From assembly GCA_041686935.1 (NCBI GenBank), contig JAWLCW010000020.1, positions 1 through 64,000 on the forward strand: a stretch of 64,000 nucleotides of DNA, read 5' to 3'. This document shows positions 25,313 through 35,800 of this stretch, in pieces. Position 1 is the first letter of the stretch. Every line of letters begins with the position of its first letter. This DNA is from Mariniphaga sp041686935. Its GTDB lineage: Bacteria; Bacteroidota; Bacteroidia; Bacteroidales; Prolixibacteraceae. A program made the translations under genes and the position numbers. The notes below the pieces were generated by a model, which had not been told where the DNA came from, searched no databases, and worked only from the letters and a program-made list of their open reading frames with translations.

Positions 25313-25345
25313 TTTAATGAGATTTTAAGATTAAATAATTGGACT

Positions 25346-26647
25346 TTAGTTGGATTGCATTAGTAATATTCGATGCCCGGCTTTTAGGGTTACTTTCGTT
25401 GTCCGCATTTTTTTGGAAACGTACTGTGAAGCTCCCTGGATAAAACTCCGTCCCACATCGGCAGCCAGTTGCTGTCCGGCAGTTGTGCCCTGGTTAATGC
25501 TGATGCTCGTTCCGGCATCGCGTCCCATGGAAGCTGTAATTTCTTTTAAAGCGGTTGTTTCCGATGAACCAGGAATAAACAGGCCTTGCTGCCCGTCCGT
25601 ATCATAAGCGGTCAATTGGACCGGGATAATATTCCCATTGTACTCAAGCGAATGGATATCTATCTGTAGCCTCTCTCCCTGGATTTTTGCAATTCCGGTG
25701 ATAAGCGAATTCTTTGGAAGTTCAAACCCCCCGGTTTCCGCCGGCTCAAGTAGTCGAAGCTTTACGTTTTGCCCGTTAACCAATGTCTGGGTACTGTTTA
25801 TACATGCCCAAATCGTATTCCGATCTTTCTGAACCTTTTCATGCCCTGCTGTATAAAAGGAATAATTACGAGGTTGCGAGACTTGTTCAGCAAAAGAAGA
25901 ATCACTAACGTTTTGTTTCAAAGCTGAAACGGTGTTATCCGAAACTGTCCTGACAGGTTTTGACGAAACCGGTTGTTTTGTTTTTTCGACTGGCTCAGAT
26001 AGTTTTGTACCTGAGACTTCAGTTGCGCCAATCTGACCGGTAGATCCCGGCATATATCTGGAAGCCAGTTGGTATGACTTCTCCATTAGCTTTAGCTGTT
26101 CATCCACATTGTTAGGTTGTTCCTTCTCAGCCAACTGATTATTTAATTCCTCAATTTCTCTTTTCAGTTTTTCGGTTCCAGAAGATTCTTCGTTGGGCTT
26201 TTCATAGAAATTATTGAGCGTGTTATTAATCCCGTTATAAGCTGAAGCGGAATGCTGTATTGCCCTTTCAGGTTGTTTTGAACCCGAAAATTTTCCTTCC
26301 GGTGTTGGTAGTCCATCTGTATCGTTTGTTACAGACAAATCAAATTTCGCTGGTTCTTCCTGTCCAACCATTGCTGAAAACTGGTCCAGTGACCGAACCG
26401 GTTTTTCTTCAAAAAGCTTCCCCTGTTCAAAAGCGCTGATTTTGTCTTTTATCAGGTTGCTTTCACGGGGCATGGGTAATTCTGTATTCAAACCACCTGC
26501 TCCTGTGTTTGAGTTGCTTTTTTCAAATGGCTTAAAAATAAGCCAGAGGCTTGCGCCAAAAACCGCGAACATCAATACAAAAACCGCATATTTTTTTAGC
26601 CGTTGCTTCTGTTGCGGTTTTAAAACCGTTTTATTTTTTTTGTCCAT
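25346..26647 (-). CDS. traM: Conjugative transposon protein TraM
   Basis: A 433-residue VirB10-like TraM. A short cytoplasmic basic start is followed by one membrane helix (YAVFVLMFAVFGASLWLIF, about 20-38). A long low-complexity periplasmic linker with a coiled coil (EKLKREIEELNNQLAEKE) comes next. The C-terminal beta domain contains NTIWACINSTQTLVNGQNVKLRLLEP and the SLITGIAKIQGERLQIDI type of sequence. Such proteins span the envelope and link the inner-membrane motor to the outer channel. Its start overlaps the end of traL by 17 bp. The length matches the family. Confidence 0.88.
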   Translation of the reverse strand: MDKKNKTVLKPQQKQRLKKYAVFVLMFAVFGASLWLIFKPFEKSNSNTGAGGLNTELPMPRESNLIKDKISAFEQGKLFEEKPVRSLDQFSAMVGQEEPAKFDLSVTNDTDGLPTPEGKFSGSKQPERAIQHSASAYNGINNTLNNFYEKPNEESSGTEKLKREIEELNNQLAEKEQPNNVDEQLKLMEKSYQLASRYMPGSTGQIGATEVSGTKLSEPVEKTKQPVSSKPVRTVSDNTVSALKQNVSDSSFAEQVSQPRNYSFYTAGHEKVQKDRNTIWACINSTQTLVNGQNVKLRLLEPAETGGFELPKNSLITGIAKIQGERLQIDIHSLEYNGNIIPVQLTAYDTDGQQGLFIPGSSETTALKEITASMGRDAGTSISINQGTTAGQQLAADVGRSFIQGASQYVSKKMRTTKVTLKAGHRILLMQSN

Positions 26648-26897
26648 GAAATTCGTTTTTAAATTTTTGAATTAAACTATCCTGTGGCAAGTCAAGAGGT
26701 TTTATGTGTTTTATTTCAAATATTTTATTTGCCTCCTGATTATGAAAAGAATCCCAGAGCATAAAAGAAAAGACAACGACAAAAAGAAAGCACATTCCAA
26801 AAACAACCACTTTGCGTTTCTTTTGGGGAATCTTTTCGCATGCTTTTCGAAGGGTATCATCCAGTACCCGATTAATCTTTTTGACTTTTTGTTTCAT
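26631..26897 (-). CDS. traL: Conjugative transposon protein TraL-like
   Basis: An 88-residue protein with a basic N-terminus, one membrane helix (VVVFGMCFLFVVVFSFMLW) and a short tail (IFEIKHIKPLDLPQDSLI) that resembles the DUF3989/TraL pattern of Bacteroides elements. It lies between traK and traM, the usual place of traL. TraL is a small inner-membrane part of the mating channel whose exact role is not known. The call rests on size, topology and position. Confidence 0.7.
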   Translation of the reverse strand: MKQKVKKINRVLDDTLRKACEKIPQKKRKVVVFGMCFLFVVVFSFMLWDSFHNQEANKIFEIKHIKPLDLPQDSLIQKFKNEFHGQKK

Positions 26898-26899
26898 GG

Positions 26900-27523
26900 C
26901 TACCGGTCTATAGTTTGAATATCCCTGTTTTCTTTTACCGTAAAATTCTCAATAGCAAATCCATGTGGATTGTTGTCACTCCGTACCGAATTAATCAGTT
27001 TGCAGGAAGTAACCAGGCTCCGTTCTGTGATGTTACTTTCCCGGATGATAATCTGCCGGGCATATGTAGAGGCCGTATAGGGGTAGTTTCTGAAATCAAC
27101 CATAACACTATCCACGTAAAGGTTCTGGTTGATATTCCCTGTAATAATACGATTAAAATATCCCTTTTCAACTAAATCCTTGTAATAGTTGTAAACGCTT
27201 TTGTCTGCCAAAAACATCGCCCGGTTGATGTTGGACTCAATGGCGTTTTTATCTGGCGAAAGGGTAAAAAACAGTTCGTGAAAACGCCGGATATGTTCCC
27301 GCGCTTCCACCGGACGGTTTTGGGATAAATCCTGCGAGAGGGCAAGGATTAATGATTTTCCTTTATCCAAAACATAGATTTTCTGCCGCTGTTTTTCGGC
27401 AAACTGCATTGCGCTGAAAACCGAATATCCGGTAATTCCTGCACACAGAATAACAAATACAATCCCGAAAAACCGTATCTGCTTGAAACTCGTTTCAATA
27501 TTTTTTAATGATTTAAATTCCAT
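26900..27523 (-). CDS. traK: Conjugative transposon protein TraK
   Basis: A 207-residue VirB8-like TraK. The N-terminus is FKSLKNIETSFKQIRFFGIVFVILCAGITGYSVF, a short cytoplasmic part and a membrane helix. The periplasmic domain contains KGKSLILALSQDLSQNRPVEAREHIRRFHELFF and ends in FAIENFTVKENRDI. VirB8-type proteins nucleate assembly of the type IV channel in the inner membrane. The gene is 2 bp from traL and 78 bp from traJ. The gap to traJ holds a small hairpin (CCTCCC/GGGGAGG). Confidence 0.9.
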   Translation of the reverse strand: MEFKSLKNIETSFKQIRFFGIVFVILCAGITGYSVFSAMQFAEKQRQKIYVLDKGKSLILALSQDLSQNRPVEAREHIRRFHELFFTLSPDKNAIESNINRAMFLADKSVYNYYKDLVEKGYFNRIITGNINQNLYVDSVMVDFRNYPYTASTYARQIIIRESNITERSLVTSCKLINSVRSDNNPHGFAIENFTVKENRDIQTIDR

Positions 27524-27601
27524 AGTTCTTTTCTTTGATTTTAATGATTTTACATTGTCACTTTTTCTTATTCCTCCCTTTTGGGGAGGTTAGGAGGGGC
27601 C

Positions 27602-28600
27602 TTACTTTTTTAATAATTTTCCAGCCATATTCCCGGCCGTTGCACCGGCTACACCTGCAGCCAGGGCACCGGCTTTACTTGCTGATGAGGATACATTTTT
27701 CCCGTAATTTCCCATGCCCCCAGCCATGATAATCCATCCGGCAACGGTTGGGACGGTAAAATATCCGACAATGCCGATAATCATAAAAACGATATACACT
27801 CCGTTGGAAGCCTCGACCGAATAATTTGCATCAGACTGTAGCTTTTCAACATCCGCCTGCAGCATCAGTACCTGAATCCGTGCAAGAATGGAACTGAACA
27901 GGTCGGAAACCGGTAGCCAGAAATAAACTGAAATGTAACGTGAGAACCATTGTGTCATGGTGGACTGGAACCCGTCGTAGATGCTGATGGCAAAGGCAAT
28001 GGGACCCAGAATGGAAAGCACAATTAGAAAGAAGGTGCGAATGGTGTCAATCACCAAAGCCGCCGCCTGAAACAGGATTTCCAGAACTTCCCTGAAAAAA
28101 TCACGGATATTCTTTTTCAGGTTGTACAGGCTGCGTTCAATGTACATTCCCGACATGGTTGCCAAATCGGAAGGGCTCCATCCCAGTTCATCCAACTGGC
28201 GGTCGAACTCCTCGTCACTAACCAAAAAAGCAGTTTCCGGGTTTCGTTTCATGGCCTCAATTTCCAGTTGCTCTTTTAAATCCCTGTACTCCTCCATATC
28301 GAAAGTCTGGGATTCCAGCATTTGGTTTGTTCCTTTAACTACGGGACTTAAAACTGTGTTGATTGTTCCCAAAACGAAAGAGGGAAAAAACATGATGCAA
28401 AAGCCAATGGCAAAGGGGCGCAAAAGTGGATACACATCAATGGGCTCAGTCCGGGCAAGCGACTGCCACACACGGGCAGCCACGTAAAGCAATGCCCCCA
28501 GCCCGGCTAATCCTTTCGCTACCCCTGCCATATTACTGCACAAAGGCATCATATCCTCATACAGACTTCGAAGAATCTGATGCAGGTTATCAAAATCCAT
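27602..28600 (-). CDS. traJ: Conjugative transposon protein TraJ (VirB6/TrbL-like)
   Basis: A 332-residue polytopic membrane protein of the TraJ kind. Several membrane segments are visible (GLAGLGALLYVAARVW, FAIGFCIMFFPSFVLGTI, FFLIVLSILGPIAFAISIY, VYIVFMIIGIVGYFTVPTVAGWIIM), with a Gly/Ala-rich C-terminal tail. VirB6/TrbL-type proteins form the inner-membrane part of the DNA path. Its start overlaps the stop of traI by one base, so the two are translationally coupled. The length is typical of the family. Confidence 0.88.
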   Translation of the reverse strand: MDFDNLHQILRSLYEDMMPLCSNMAGVAKGLAGLGALLYVAARVWQSLARTEPIDVYPLLRPFAIGFCIMFFPSFVLGTINTVLSPVVKGTNQMLESQTFDMEEYRDLKEQLEIEAMKRNPETAFLVSDEEFDRQLDELGWSPSDLATMSGMYIERSLYNLKKNIRDFFREVLEILFQAAALVIDTIRTFFLIVLSILGPIAFAISIYDGFQSTMTQWFSRYISVYFWLPVSDLFSSILARIQVLMLQADVEKLQSDANYSVEASNGVYIVFMIIGIVGYFTVPTVAGWIIMAGGMGNYGKNVSSSASKAGALAAGVAGATAGNMAGKLLKK

Positions 28601-29229
28601 TACCAGTACCTTTCATCAGCATTTCCATATAGTGCCAACATCCGGTCCGTTTCGCCTTTTTTCTGTGCCCGCAAGTATGAAACAGAAATGTTTTTATTGG
28701 TGTAATAGCGCACCAGGTTCCGGTAATGCTGAACGGCGACATAAACTCTGTCAATAATATCCATTCGATCTTTGTCGGTCATGGAAAGAGAACTGGAATT
28801 AACAATCTCTTTCAGGTCTTTCAAAAGATTACTGCTTTCTTCCAGCAGTTTGGTATATCCAAAAGCAATTGCCCCCAGCTCTTCGAGCGTAAAGTTCTCA
28901 TCCTGCAACATGAGTTGATACGCATCCATGTAGATATCGGCAATTTCGCCAACCATTAAAATGGTTTCCTGAACTTTCCGGGCATCTTTTACAAGGTCGT
29001 TCACAGCTTTTAAGGCATCGTAGTATTTTTTGCCTTGTTCATAGACCTTTTTTACCTCTTTAAAGTTTTTGATAACATTGGATACAGTGTTTGAAGTTTG
29101 TATAACTTCGTTTGCTGTATTTACAATACTTTGAGCAATATTTAAGGGGTCGGTTACTACAAACTGTGCCTTCAGACTAAATGTGCCAAGCATGATAAAA
29201 AGCCCGGCAATTAATAGTTTTGTTTTCAT
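28600..29229 (-). CDS. traI: Conjugative transposon protein TraI (DUF4141)
   Basis: A 209-residue protein with a signal peptide (LLIAGLFIMLGTFSLKA, cleavage near QFVV) followed by a mostly helical domain. The opening VVTDPLNIAQSIVNTANEVIQTSNTVSNVIKNFKEVKKVYEQGKKYYDAL is characteristic of VirB5-like TraI/DUF4141 proteins. It is probably periplasmic and involved in channel or pilus assembly. The gene lies between traG and traJ, as in CTnDOT; the small traH that sits between traG and traI in some elements is missing. Confidence 0.85.
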   Translation of the reverse strand: MKTKLLIAGLFIMLGTFSLKAQFVVTDPLNIAQSIVNTANEVIQTSNTVSNVIKNFKEVKKVYEQGKKYYDALKAVNDLVKDARKVQETILMVGEIADIYMDAYQLMLQDENFTLEELGAIAFGYTKLLEESSNLLKDLKEIVNSSSLSMTDKDRMDIIDRVYVAVQHYRNLVRYYTNKNISVSYLRAQKKGETDRMLALYGNADERYW

Positions 29230-29255
29230 TTTAATAAACTTTAAATGTTATTGAA

Positions 29256-31754
29256 TTAAGCTTTTCGCTTGCTTGCGGCCAGTTGTTTAATGGCCAATTC
29301 TATATTCCCGTCCAGTTGTTCAGTTAGTCGGACGAGTTCCAGTTTCTCGGTTTCTTCGGTGGTGTAAGTGTAATACTCCTCCAAAGAAACTTCGGTGGCG
29401 TAAACCGCAGACTGCGCCCCACCCAGGCCAATCCATACTTCTTTGTATTTTCTCCGGGGATGGTTGGCGAGGTTGATGGAAAGAATCTGCGATTTTTCTT
29501 TTTCAGTCAGTCCAAGCAGTTCCTGAATGGAACTAAACTTATTCATGTATTTGCGCTGGTCGAGCAGGATTTTGCAGTCGGAGTTGTTGATGATACTTTC
29601 CTTTACAATTTCGGAAGCGATAATATCATCCACCTCCTGCGTTACAACAACTGCTTCGCCAAAAAATTTCCGGACGGTTTTAAACAGGTATTTGATGTAT
29701 TCCGCCATCCCTTCTTTGGCAATCGCTTTCCAGGCTTCCTCAATCAATATCATTTTGCGGATACCTTTTAACCGCCTCATTTTATTGATGAAAGCTTCCA
29801 TAATAATGATAGTCACAATGGGAAACAGAATTTTGTGGTCTTTGATATTGTCCAGCTCGAAAACGATAAATCGTTTGTTTAGCAAATCCATTTGTTTGTC
29901 CGAGTTCAGGAGATAATCATACTCGCCTCCACGATAATAGGGTTCCAAAACATTCAGGAAATTGGCTATATCAAAATCCTTTTCGCGTACCTTTTTTAAA
30001 CGAAGCGTTTCTGAATATTCATCCCGAACAAACTCATAAAATGTATTAAAAGACGGAGCCATCAACCCGTCCGATTTCAACCGTACTATATACTGGTTTA
30101 CCGCATTCGACAAAGCCACCTCCTCCGAGCGTGTTGGCGCTTCTTCCTCATTTTTCCAGAGGGTAAGGATAAGCGTTTTGATGCTTTCCCTTTTCTCAAT
30201 GTCAAACACACCGTCATCGGTATAGAATGGGTTAAACGCAATCGGGTTGTCCTCGGTGTAGGTAAAATAAACCCCGTCTTCGCCCCTTGTTTTATAATGA
30301 ATCAAATCACACAATCCTTTGTAGCTATTTCCTGTATCGACCAGCAATACGTGCGTTCCCTGCTCGTAATATTGCCGGACCATGTGGTTTGTAAAAAAGG
30401 ATTTTCCGCTTCCCGAAGGACCAAGTATAAACTTGTTTCGGTTGGTAATAATTCCTTTTTTCATGGGCAAATCGGAAATATCGAGATGCAAAGGTTTTCC
30501 GGTGAGCCGGTCAACCATTTTTATCCCCACCGGGGATAGTGAGCTCCGGTAATTGGTTTCTCCGGTAAAAAAACACAACGCCTGTTCGGTGAAAGTGTAA
30601 AATGATTCTTCCGAAGGGAAGTCAGCCGCATTGCCGGGAATACCTGCCCAAAACAATGTCGGCACATCCACGGTGTTGTAACGCGGTTTGCATTCCATCA
30701 GCGCAATCTGGGAACCAGCATCATTTTTAATCTGCCGGAGTTCATCCGGTTTGTCGCTCCAGGCCAGAACATTGAAATGAGCGCGCACGGAAACCAGCCC
30801 TTTGCTGTGTGCTTCATTCAGGTACTCATCCAGCCATTGTTTATTTATCTGATTGGCGCGGCTGTACCTCGAAAGCGAGTGCATGTTCCGGGCCATCTTT
30901 TCAAAACGGGCAAGATTGGCCGAATGATCATCAATAAAAATGTACTGGTTGTAAATGTGGTTGCACGACAACAACAAGCCAACCGGAGAGGCAAAAGATA
31001 ACAGGCAACTGCTGCGGTCGGTGGAAAGTCTTTCGTATCGGCTTTCCGTGGAAACCTTTGCAGGCAGGTCATCCAAATCCGAAAGGGTATGAAGAATCAA
31101 CGAATTGTCTCCGATTTTCATTTCTCCCGGATTCAGGGTGATGTCCTGCAGACTGGCAGTTCTTTCCTGTGAAAGTGAAAAATACTTCTCCACGATTCCC
31201 GGTTCTTTTTCAGTGCCCGTGATTTGCTCCGCTGTCAGACGGGAGATTCGGACAAAATCGCTGTCGTTGATGATTTGCTCAAACTGGTTCACCGCCTCCA
31301 CAAACCGCAGAACAGATTCCTTATTTTTTACCTCTTTGGGAAGAAGGAAACCCCGGGCCAACGAACTGAACGTACTTTGCTGCCTGCTCCGTTCTTTCGT
31401 AGTTTTGGTTAGAAAAAGGTAGCAGATATGGCTTAAATACGGACGCTCATTAAAATGGCGTTCAAAGGAAGAACTCAGGAAACTTAAATCCTGTTCCTGC
31501 TGTTCCTGTTGGTATTTTTCCTTGATGTACCAATCCTGTTTGTGGACAATTGAATAATCGGGCAACACTTTTATTGCCTTGTTCCATACCGAATACATGG
31601 CTTCATATTCTTCCGAAGTAACCGTAAAAAGTTCAGGCAATGTAACCTGAAAAGCAACAGTAATATCCGCATCTTTGCTGATGATACAACCTTGTTCAAC
31701 CGACAACAAAGGGAACTTGCTTTCAAGTGTGGCCGTTTTTAAAACGTTTCTCAT
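29256..31754 (-). CDS. traG: Conjugation ATPase TraG (VirB4-like)
   Basis: An 832-residue VirB4-type ATPase. Walker A is LGPSGSGKSFFTNH (about 444-457); Walker B and nearby motifs are in RKMILIEEAWKAI and VVTQEVDDII. The N-terminal half is the VirB4 N-domain (LPELFTVTSEEYEAMYSVW). It powers assembly of, and transport through, the type IV channel. A longer open frame exists upstream, but I chose the ATG at 31754 because it overlaps the traF stop (ATGA) and starts the conserved MRNVLKTATLESKFPLLSVE. The enzyme looks intact. Confidence 0.93.
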   Translation of the reverse strand: MRNVLKTATLESKFPLLSVEQGCIISKDADITVAFQVTLPELFTVTSEEYEAMYSVWNKAIKVLPDYSIVHKQDWYIKEKYQQEQQEQDLSFLSSSFERHFNERPYLSHICYLFLTKTTKERSRQQSTFSSLARGFLLPKEVKNKESVLRFVEAVNQFEQIINDSDFVRISRLTAEQITGTEKEPGIVEKYFSLSQERTASLQDITLNPGEMKIGDNSLILHTLSDLDDLPAKVSTESRYERLSTDRSSCLLSFASPVGLLLSCNHIYNQYIFIDDHSANLARFEKMARNMHSLSRYSRANQINKQWLDEYLNEAHSKGLVSVRAHFNVLAWSDKPDELRQIKNDAGSQIALMECKPRYNTVDVPTLFWAGIPGNAADFPSEESFYTFTEQALCFFTGETNYRSSLSPVGIKMVDRLTGKPLHLDISDLPMKKGIITNRNKFILGPSGSGKSFFTNHMVRQYYEQGTHVLLVDTGNSYKGLCDLIHYKTRGEDGVYFTYTEDNPIAFNPFYTDDGVFDIEKRESIKTLILTLWKNEEEAPTRSEEVALSNAVNQYIVRLKSDGLMAPSFNTFYEFVRDEYSETLRLKKVREKDFDIANFLNVLEPYYRGGEYDYLLNSDKQMDLLNKRFIVFELDNIKDHKILFPIVTIIIMEAFINKMRRLKGIRKMILIEEAWKAIAKEGMAEYIKYLFKTVRKFFGEAVVVTQEVDDIIASEIVKESIINNSDCKILLDQRKYMNKFSSIQELLGLTEKEKSQILSINLANHPRRKYKEVWIGLGGAQSAVYATEVSLEEYYTYTTEETEKLELVRLTEQLDGNIELAIKQLAASKRKA

Positions 31755-32080
31755 TCTGCTTCCTTTCTTTTTGGTGAAAATAAACGAGGAATACTTCTCC
31801 GGTTGATAATCCGGCGGGGAAAAGTCCGGATAGCCTGGAGTTTCATCAAACCGAAACGTCCGAATTTCCGGTTGAGCGAGAAAGTCAGCCAGACAACCAC
31901 AAAAGCCAGAAACAGTCCGATAAAAATGCAAATCCACTGGTCTGTTCCGGCAAGGTACATGACAATAAAAACCACGAATGTTCCCAGCAACCCGCCGGCA
32001 AAAATGAACAGGTACTGGCTTTGCAGTCCTTTAAACTCTGCCGGCTTGTTCACCCCTTTATTGATAAAATACACTGCCAT
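31751..32080 (-). CDS. traF: Conjugative transposon protein TraF (DUF4133)
   Basis: A 109-residue protein starting MAVYFINKGVNKPAEFKGLQSQY, the typical opening of TraF/DUF4133. Two membrane helices follow (YLFIFAGGLLGTFVVFIVMYLAG and WICIFIGLFLAFVVVWLTF), then a basic tail. It resembles VirB3-like inner-membrane proteins that partner the VirB4 ATPase, and its stop overlaps the traG start. Upstream in-frame ATGs would add a Cys-rich stretch and overlap traE, so I start at 32080, five bases after the traE stop. Confidence 0.85.
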   Translation of the reverse strand: MAVYFINKGVNKPAEFKGLQSQYLFIFAGGLLGTFVVFIVMYLAGTDQWICIFIGLFLAFVVVWLTFSLNRKFGRFGLMKLQAIRTFPRRIINRRSIPRLFSPKRKEAE

Positions 32081-32085
32081 ACTTT

Positions 32086-32394
32086 TTATAGGAAAAAGGA
32101 ACGCAGAATAGTGGCAGCAACAATCAGGAAAATACACGCTCCAAACCAGGCGGCTGCAGTTTTGCCGGTATCCGGGTCGCCGCTTGAAAATTTGGAATAC
32201 ACTTTTACGCCGCCGATTAGGCCTACAATGGCTCCGATAGCGTAAATTAATCTGGTAGCCGGGTCGAAATACGAAGTAACCATATTGGTGGCTTCGGTAA
32301 TTCCGGCAGAACCATCGCCTTGAGCAAACAAAGCCATTACCCAGAATGAAAAGAAAAGGGTTAATACCGATTTTAATATATTGACTTTTGCCAT
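32086..32394 (-). CDS. traE: Conjugative transposon protein TraE (DUF4134)
   Basis: A 102-residue protein. The N-terminal hydrophobic segment (LTLFFSFWVMALFAQG) is a probable signal peptide. The DUF4134 body reads AGITEATNMVTSYFDPATRLIYAIGAIVGLIGGVKVYSKFSSGDPDTGKTAAAWFGACIFLIVAATILRSFF, with two membrane helices. This is a VirB2-like pilin or pilin-related protein of the mating channel. It is the first gene of the leftward traE-traN block. The 425-bp gap before it separates it from the divergent PIN-like cargo gene. Confidence 0.9.
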   Translation of the reverse strand: MAKVNILKSVLTLFFSFWVMALFAQGDGSAGITEATNMVTSYFDPATRLIYAIGAIVGLIGGVKVYSKFSSGDPDTGKTAAAWFGACIFLIVAATILRSFFL

Positions 32395-32819
32395 AATAAT
32401 TTGTTTTTTGTGCTTCCTGGTTGAAAGAACCAGAAAAACGGTTTTTACTGTTTTTTGAATTCTCTTCTAATGATGTGGGGAAAACACTGGAATTAAGTCG
32501 TGCTCTACCCGTAATCTTTTTCCTTCATGCTTTTAAAATTTGGTTATTACTCCGGCAGATTTTTCCCTGCCTGTAACCAAATGTAAAGGCTTATTTCATT
32601 GAAAAATAAAATAGGAAGTATGTGGAAGTGAGTGGCTGTGTTTGGCGTAGGTTGAGAAATTCAGTATGTTAATCAAGAAAACTTATATATTGGAAAAGTA
32701 AAATGCCATTAAAATCAGATTAATAAGCACTATATTTAGTCATTTTAAACATTATTATTGGGTATAAATATTTTTGAGATAAAAAGATACCCTTTACATA
32801 AAGAAAGAATATATTATTT
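32395..32819. promoter_or_regulatory. Divergent intergenic region between traE and the cargo gene
   Basis: The 425-bp gap has no gene. It holds a hairpin (CTGGTT-gaaag-AACCAG, 32416-32432) in the traE leader, a TGTTTGGCGT motif (32639-32648) also present in two other control regions of the element, and a very AT-rich stretch before the cargo start. Promoters for traE to the left and for the cargo gene to the right must lie here; I cannot place them exactly. Confidence 0.45.
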
Positions 32820-35800
32820 ATGGAACCGCTTTCTTCTTTCGGTATTAGCATAGCAGCAGGAATTGCGCTAGACATATACAATAAATCACAAGGAACTGTA
32901 AAAAAAGAAATTAAAATAGCTTTTGAAAAAGCATTAAGTTCTTGGAGTGTTAATGTAGATATCAGAGAAAGAAAGAGAAATGAAATAAAATTAAAGCTAA
33001 ATAAATTTATCGCAGAACCTGAACTTCTTGCTGATTTTAATAACCAAAGCCCTGAATTAAATTCATTTTATGAAAAATTTGATGAAGCGTTGGCCCAGCA
33101 TAGTGCCGCCTACCATTACATTAAAGAAGTTAAGGATTTAGAAAGGTATAGGAAAGAGGTATCATTTCTTTCAAGTATAAAAGATACCGTTGAAGACACG
33201 AATAAAAAACTTACGGATTTTATAGAAAATAACCTTCCCGAAAGCAGTAAATTACTTGAAGAAGAATGGAAAAGACAACTTCTTGTTTATAAAGAAAGTA
33301 TTTCAAATTTTAAACCTAAAACAGCACTTAATTTACTTCTTAAACTAGAAGAAAGCTTTGTTTCAAATAATGTAAAACCTACTGACAACCTATTATCATC
33401 TATTGAATTTTTAAAAGCACAGTGCTATGAATTAACTGGTAAGGCTAAAGAAATGTATCAAAGCTATATTAAAGCTAACTTATTAAATTCTGCTACAATC
33501 CAAATCAAAGAAAAGGCTTGTTATTCTTATGCCAAAACTGAAGAAAAAGAAAAATCGATTATTTTGATTAATGAGATTTTAAAATATGATGAATTTAATT
33601 CAGTAGCATGGGCAGTTAAAATTATCCTTGATGAAGGTAAGAATTTAGAATCCCACATTTTGAAAACTCCACAAATAGTTAGAACAGATTGGAATTTTAA
33701 AAGACTGGTTTACTTGAATATATTGAATGGTGCAGACTATGTGCAACAAATGGAAATTTTCAATAAATATGAGTTCCTATCTGAAAATTACGATGAAGAA
33801 CCACTCACCTTAACTAATTATAAGAAAGCATTATTTGTTATTGAAATTACTCTATCTCGATTATTAAGAGCCCCGTTTATTGAGTTTACCAGAAATCAAA
33901 CAGATGATTTAGGTTTTTTAAAAAATACCAACAAAATACTAGGGCATTTCTTGAAAGAAATGTCTGAATCAGAAATAATAAGTAACTATAAAACAGTTGA
34001 ATTTTGTTATTACTTCACAGAATTCGTTTTGACAGAAAATAGAGAATCAGTTCTCAAAATGAAGTCACTATATACGGAAATCAATAAACATGATATATCC
34101 CTGTTGATGATGTTGGCAAATTCTCTGCAGTTGATTGGAGAAATAGATGAAGCTATATCAATAATTAACAAACAAGAAACCAAATTTATTGAAACGATAC
34201 ATCTTGAAGCTTTTTGTTACCTTAAAGAATCTGATATTGAAAACTACATAAGAGTTTCCAAGGAACTTCTAAATTCAATTGCCAGAATTGACTTAAACTC
34301 AAGTGAAAGCATTTTATCTATACCTGTCATGTTGTTTCAAAATAATAGAATAAATGATATTGAATTATCCGATTTTGTAAACAACAAAGAATTTGAGTCT
34401 GAAGACTTAAGAAAGTTAGTTACTTCATTTATTCGAATTCTGAAAAAAGAAAGCGTTGAAGATGATTTAAAGACTTTGCAAACAATTGAAGATGGAATAA
34501 TCAAAACAAATTCTAGTGTTAAATTCTATATTTCTTATTCTTATTTCATTTTAGAAAATTGGGAGTCTGCAGTAACAACTTTTAATAAATATGTTTCCAA
34601 AGAAAAGGAATCTCGTGATTTATTCTTTTATATTCTTGCCCTTGATAAAACTCTTTCAAATCATAAAGAACTTCTTGAATTACTGGAGACTTGGAGAATC
34701 AATTTTTCATTTAATGAAGAATTATTAAGGATAGAAGCTGACATATGTCGTCAATTACCTGATTGGGATAAATGCTTAGTAATTTCGGAGAAATATTTGA
34801 CTAAACATAGTTCTGATGAATCCTTTCTCGTACTTAAACTAATTTCAGTAAATGAATTAAACGCAAAGGATAAAACAAAAAAAATTGAAGAACTCGCCGA
34901 GATTTTTAAGGATTTAAATTTTAAATTCTATGGTCATGTCCAAATCGTCAGTAGAGTTCTTATTGAAAACAGGTTTTATCAAATTGCTTTAGATATTTTA
35001 TACAAAAAAGCGATTGACATTGGAAATATTCAGGCACGTATGGATTATTTTCTTGCAACTACACAAATGCCTGAAGGATTGATACAAGAGAAAGAGATTG
35101 TTGAGCTGGGCAGCTATGTCAAGTTTTCATTACAAAAGGAAGTTAATTTTATAAAAATTGAGAAAGCTAATTCATTAGCTGATAAATTAATTGGTCTTAA
35201 AACAGGGGATACAGTTAGTATTGAACGCCCTGTGGTTAAAACTATTGATACCATACGAGTACTAAGGATAATGGACAAATATCTCTCTTTACATGATGAA
35301 ATACTTGAAGATGTTAAATCAAATCCATATTCAGGATTTCCTATGCAATCATTTGAATTTAAAGACACTTCACCGGAAGGATTGAATAAAACATTTATGG
35401 AACTTTTTGGTGCTGAAGGTACAATTCAAAAAGATAGACAAGAAGACACCTTTAAGAAATATTACAATTTCAATTTATCATTTACAGAAATTATCATTCA
35501 AATATATAACTCAGATTATCTGGGAGGTTATTTCAATTTAATAAGCTTTAAAGATGGTATTACTCAAATACCAATGGTTTATTACCCTGAAAACATATTA
35601 ACTGGCGATATTGAAATTGTTATCGATTTTAGTTCTTTACTCATACTACATCAAATATCCAGAGAACATAAGATTGTTTTTGCGCACAAATTTTTAATTG
35701 CAAAAGGTGTAGTTGAATATATTCGTGCATTTCTAAAAAAAGAAAGGTTGGAGCCTAAAGAGAAGATGTCAATAAATATTACTATAGAGGGTGTTACTGC